DNA of 64,000 bases from Phaeobacter sp. 22II1-1F12B. GTDB taxonomy: Bacteria; Pseudomonadota; Alphaproteobacteria; Rhodobacterales; Rhodobacteraceae. Below are positions 61,122 to 64,000 of the stretch, in pieces. The stretch spans positions 124,001-188,000 of the forward strand of contig NZ_AQQP01000006.1 in the NCBI RefSeq assembly GCF_002210165.1. Direction: 5' to 3'. The translations under genes and the position numbers were made by a program. The notes beneath the pieces were generated by a model. That model ran no database searches, was not told where the DNA came from, and worked only from the letters and a program-made list of their open reading frames with translations. The stretch's first letter is position 1; the number at the start of each line of letters is the position of its first letter.

Positions 61122-61661
61122 ATGCCACCGTCAAAAACCGTTCAGGACTATATTCGCACCATCGAGAATTTCCCTCATGAAGGGATCATGTTCCGGGACG
61201 TGACTACGCTTTTCGCCGACCCGCGCGGCTTTCGCATGGCCATCGACCAGATGCTGCACCCCTATGCCGGTCGCCGTATCGACAAGGTCGTCGGGCTTGA
61301 GGCGCGCGGTTTCATCCTCGGCGGCGCCATTGCCCACCAGCTCTCGGTCGGCTTCGTGCCGATCCGCAAAAAGGGCAAGCTGCCGGGCAAGACGATCAGC
61401 CAGGATTACACGCTGGAATACGGTCAGGCGACGGTCGAGATCCACGATGACGCCATCGAGGCCGGCGAAACGATCCTCGTCGTCGACGACCTGCTCGCCA
61501 CCGGTGGCACCGCCGCCGCTGGCATCAAACTGATCGAGAAGCTGGGCGGCAAGATCATGTCCTGCGCCTTTATCATCGACCTTCCCGACCTTGGCGGTAG
61601 AAAGCTGCTCGAAGACATGGGCATGGACGTACACGTACTCTGCGCATTCGACGGCGACTGA
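61122..61661 (+). CDS. apt: Adenine phosphoribosyltransferase
   Basis: A 179-residue salvage enzyme that joins adenine and PRPP to AMP. Features are [17 protein letters not shown] at the N-terminus, [17 protein letters not shown] (58-74), [20 protein letters not shown] and the PRPP loop [12 protein letters not shown] (119-130). ATG 61122 gives the standard length; the 55-codon extension has no homology. With mtnP nearby, adenine from MTA can be recovered. Confidence 0.96.
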   Translation: MPPSKTVQDYIRTIENFPHEGIMFRDVTTLFADPRGFRMAIDQMLHPYAGRRIDKVVGLEARGFILGGAIAHQLSVGFVPIRKKGKLPGKTISQDYTLEYGQATVEIHDDAIEAGETILVVDDLLATGGTAAAGIKLIEKLGGKIMSCAFIIDLPDLGGRKLLEDMGMDVHVLCAFDGD

Positions 61662-61670
61662 TCGCGGCGC

Positions 61671-61714
61671 AAAATTCCGCACGGAATTTTCCCAAGAAAA
61701 TTGAATTTTCTTGG
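61671..61714. terminator. Tandem hairpins between apt and the FAD dehydrogenase gene
   Basis: AAAATTCCG (61671-61679) pairs with CGGAATTTT (61682-61690), and CCAAGAAAAT (61692-61701) with ATTTTCTTGG (61705-61714). They fill the space between the convergent stops at 61661 and 61729 and, being flanked by A/T runs on each side, probably end transcription in both directions. Confidence 0.75.
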
Positions 61715-61728
61715 CGCCACCGCAGCCC

Positions 61729-63153
61729 TTACGCCCGCAGCACGGCCCCCGGGTTCATGATGCCCTGCGGGTCAAGCGCCGCCTTGATCGCGCGCATCGC
61801 CGCCAGTTTCACCGGATCGCCATAGCGCTCAAGATCATCGACCTTGGCGCGCCCGATCCCGTGCTCGGCGCTGATCGACCCGTTCATCTCGTGCACCAGC
61901 CCGTGGACGATATCCTTGGCCTGCACCGCAATACTCTCGTACTCGACGCGGTCACGCCCACTCGCCGGGAAGATATTGTAATGCAGGTTGCCGTCCCCGA
62001 GATGCCCGAAACAATTCAGCCGGAAATCGCCAAGCGCGGCCAGCTTCTCCGGCGCCTTGGCAATGAACGCCGCAACCGATCCAAGCGGCAGGGCAATGTC
62101 ATTGCTGACGATCGAGCCGACCTTGCGATTGGCCTCCGGGATATGCTCGCGCATCATCCAGAAATCCACGGCCTGCGCTTCGGATTGCGCGATCAGCCCG
62201 TCATAGGCCAGATCGCGCTCCATCGCCTCGCCAAAAAGATCGCTCAGCGCCTCGACCGGATCGCTCCCCTTTGAAAGCCCAAGCTCGACCAACACGCACC
62301 ACTCCGGTGCTTCGGACCAGGGCTGGCGCAGCTGCGGCAGATGTTCGGAGAGGAATTCGAACCCGTTGCGATGCATCAGCTCAAAGGCGCTCACCCCGTC
62401 GCCCACCTGCTCCTGCGCGAGTGCCAGCAGCTCCAGCGCCGCCTCGGGCGACTGCACCATCATCAGCGCCGTCCCCTTGGCCGCGGGCTGTGGTGACAGT
62501 TTCAGCGCGGCCGCCGTGATCACCCCAAGCGTCCCCTCGGCCCCGATCAGCAAATCGCGGAGGTCATAGCCGGTGTTGTCCTTGCGCAGCCGCGTCAGCC
62601 CGTGCCAGATCCGCCCGTCCGGCATCACCGCCTCCAGCCCAAGGCAAAGCGCCCGCGTATTGCCATAGCGCAGCACGTTGACCCCACCCGCATTGGTCGA
62701 AAGATTGCCCCCGATCCGGCAGGACCCCTCCGCCGCCAGCGACAGCGGAAAAAGCCGCCCCGCCTCGCGCGCCGCCGCCTGAACATCCGACAGGATCGCG
62801 CCCGCCTCGGCCACCAATACGTTTTCGGAAACATGTACCTCGCGGATCGCGTTCATCCGCTCCAGCGACAGCACCAGCGGCGCCGCCCCCTCGCCCAGCA
62901 CCTGCCCCGCGACAAGGCCCGTGCCGCCGCCATAAGGCACCACCGGCACCCGCGCCTCAGAGGCCGCCCCAACCAGCGCCGATACTTCTTCGACGGTACG
63001 TGGCAAGGCCAGAACGCCCGCCTTGCCATGATAGCGGTCACGCGGTTCTTCGAGGTAACGGGGTTCGACGGGGCGAAAGACATCCGGGGATACCCGGCCC
63101 GAAAGCCGCTCCACGAATTGCGCATCTGCTGAGTTCAATTCCATGCCTCTCAT
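61729..63153 (-). CDS. FAD-binding D-2-hydroxyacid dehydrogenase, GlcD/D2HGDH type
   Basis: A 474-residue flavoprotein of the FAD_binding_4 plus FAD-oxidase_C type. The PCMH domain holds VVPYGGGTGLVAGQVL (about residues 71-86) and GGNLSTNAGGVNVLRYGNTR; the C-terminal part has CFGHLGDGNLHYNIF (about 381-395) and SAEHGIGRAKV (about 428-438), where the His and Glu residues bind the metal and 2-hydroxyacid. It oxidises a D-2-hydroxyacid such as D-lactate, glycolate or D-2-hydroxyglutarate and passes electrons on. No GlcE/GlcF partner is nearby, which fits D2HGDH or D-LDH-like enzymes. ATG 63153 or 63144 may be the start. Confidence 0.92.
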   Translation of the reverse strand: MRGMELNSADAQFVERLSGRVSPDVFRPVEPRYLEEPRDRYHGKAGVLALPRTVEEVSALVGAASEARVPVVPYGGGTGLVAGQVLGEGAAPLVLSLERMNAIREVHVSENVLVAEAGAILSDVQAAAREAGRLFPLSLAAEGSCRIGGNLSTNAGGVNVLRYGNTRALCLGLEAVMPDGRIWHGLTRLRKDNTGYDLRDLLIGAEGTLGVITAAALKLSPQPAAKGTALMMVQSPEAALELLALAQEQVGDGVSAFELMHRNGFEFLSEHLPQLRQPWSEAPEWCVLVELGLSKGSDPVEALSDLFGEAMERDLAYDGLIAQSEAQAVDFWMMREHIPEANRKVGSIVSNDIALPLGSVAAFIAKAPEKLAALGDFRLNCFGHLGDGNLHYNIFPASGRDRVEYESIAVQAKDIVHGLVHEMNGSISAEHGIGRAKVDDLERYGDPVKLAAMRAIKAALDPQGIMNPGAVLRA

Positions 63154-63193
63154 TGCCCAAAGCCCCGAGAGGATGCAAGAGCATCAATCGCCC

Positions 63194-64000
63194 CTATTCG
63201 ACGAGATAGGCAGGCTCCAGCACGATCACCGTCGGCCGCCCCGGCAGGCTCCGCAGGCCCACCTCGAGGAAATTCACGCCCGCCCGTTCCACGGCGAATT
63301 CATCCGAGATATCAACAAGAAAACGCTCCAGCGCCATGCCGCTGAACCAGTGCATCGGGATCACGACCGAAGACTTCAGCCGCTTCAGTACCGTGACCAT
63401 ATCCGCCAGCGGCAGGGTCATGCCCCCGTCCACCGGTGCCATCACCACGTCCAGCCGCCCAAGCGCCGCGAATTGCTCGTCATTCGGCACATGATGCAGA
63501 TGCCCGAGATGCCCGATGCAAAGCCCCGCTACCTCGAAGACAAAGATCGAATTGCCCTGCGGTTCCTCGCCGCCCCATTGCGACCGGATATCCGTCGACA
63601 CATTGCGCACCAGCATCTCACCAAGGTCGAGATGATGCGAAATGCCCTCGCCGAAATCCCCCCAGCCCGGCAGCACATGCGGTATCCTCGGATCCGGCTC
63701 TGCCGTCCAATGGGTGCCATGGGCATGGTTCATCGTCACCACGTCCGGCACCATCTCCACCATCCCTATAAACCCGGTAAAATCCGTCACCGCGTTCAGC
63801 CCACCCGGCGTCTGGATCAGGAAACTGGCATGGGACACATAACTGATCCGCACCTCGTCCTCAGATAACGGTTCCTGCCAGGAGGCCTTGTGAACAAATT
63901 GCATCCCCGGCGCCGCATCGGCAATCGCAATGCAATGACTGGGCCGACGCGCTTCCTGCGCCGAAACCGACGTCAGCGACAGCAACAGAAGCCCGATGGA
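63194..64000 (-). CDS. MBL-fold metallo-hydrolase, exported (N-terminus beyond window)
   Basis: At least 268 residues of a metallo-beta-lactamase-fold protein, open at the window end. The first visible residues (IGLLLLSLTSVSAQEARR) are the end of a signal peptide, so only a few codons are missing. ISYVSHASFLIQTPGGLNAVTDF begins the fold. The classical HxHxDH motif is altered to MNHAHGTHW. GHLGHLHHVP, MAPVDGG and IPMHWFSG supply other metal positions. It resembles the UlaG-like lactonase branch. The substrate is unknown. It is upstream of the FAD dehydrogenase gene on the same strand, 40 bases apart. Confidence 0.8.
   Translation of the reverse strand, partial: SIGLLLLSLTSVSAQEARRPSHCIAIADAAPGMQFVHKASWQEPLSEDEVRISYVSHASFLIQTPGGLNAVTDFTGFIGMVEMVPDVVTMNHAHGTHWTAEPDPRIPHVLPGWGDFGEGISHHLDLGEMLVRNVSTDIRSQWGGEEPQGNSIFVFEVAGLCIGHLGHLHHVPNDEQFAALGRLDVVMAPVDGGMTLPLADMVTVLKRLKSSVVIPMHWFSGMALERFLVDISDEFAVERAGVNFLEVGLRSLPGRPTVIVLEPAYLVE

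Noticed and set aside
1-64000. tRNA, rRNA, insertion sequences or integrase genes
   Set aside because: None was recognised by eye. A dedicated RNA search was not possible, so a tRNA could have been missed, but no transposase- or integrase-like protein is encoded.

Overview
The window is a gene-dense, GC-rich stretch of an alphaproteobacterial chromosome or large replicon. Rhodobacteraceae (Roseobacter group) is the most likely source. The signs are a VPLPA-CTERM secreted protein, a fused MnhA/B antiporter subunit, an opgCGH glucan operon, TRAP and BMP-type transporters, and a hairpin repeat of the kind common between roseobacter genes. The placement is made from gene content only. No rRNA, tRNA, CRISPR array, transposase or phage gene was recognised.

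Layout. 1-7542: an amine or gamma-glutamyl catabolic unit read leftward (N-formylglutamate amidohydrolase-like enzyme, DctQ, DctM, DctP, glutamine synthetase-like ligase, aldehyde dehydrogenase cut by the window edge) with a divergent RpiR regulator. 7547-13480: a complete Mrp/Mnh cation/proton antiporter (AB fusion, C, D, E, F, G). 13650-15015: a short Cys-containing upstream ORF, a periplasmic rhodanese and a secreted esterase. 15021-21062: a TTC38-like TPR protein with opgC, opgG and opgH. 21280-26755: a single-chain biotin carboxylase, a DUF302 protein and a ThDP enzyme. 26886-29051: an oxidoreductase-SelD fusion. 29233-36661: a cytosine deaminase-like enzyme, a BMP-type ABC transporter and an amidase.

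36662-43211 is the least explained part. A GNAT acetyltransferase and a small TPR-like protein come first, then a 1234-aa SARP-like regulator (BTAD, degenerate cyclase, AAA, TPR), a homocysteine S-methyltransferase-like enzyme and a 56-aa ORF. TTTTCACG repeats spaced 21-34 bp apart lie upstream of both flanking units and look like operators of the regulator between them.

43212-45291 is an AT-richer islet with one exported protein of unknown function. 45292-52565 holds a second deaminase-like amidohydrolase lacking the catalytic Asp, a three-domain LivM-LivG-LivF fusion, LivH, LivK, a SnoaL-like protein and a GntR/FCD regulator. 52688-54881: MnmH (tRNA 2-selenouridine synthase), a MarR regulator and a PACE efflux protein. 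MnmH with SelD suggests that selenium is used for tRNA modification. 54972-64000: a VPLPA-CTERM protein, an exported hypothetical, a SulP transporter, MTA phosphorylase, a LysE exporter, a ribbon-helix-helix protein, adenine phosphoribosyltransferase, a GlcD-type FAD dehydrogenase and a truncated MBL-fold hydrolase.

Most neighbouring genes overlap by 1-8 bases, so operons are tight. All three substrate-binding protein genes have a hairpin just after the stop, as expected when the binding protein must outnumber the membrane parts. Starts were moved inward wherever the longest frame carried a non-homologous extension into the upstream gene.
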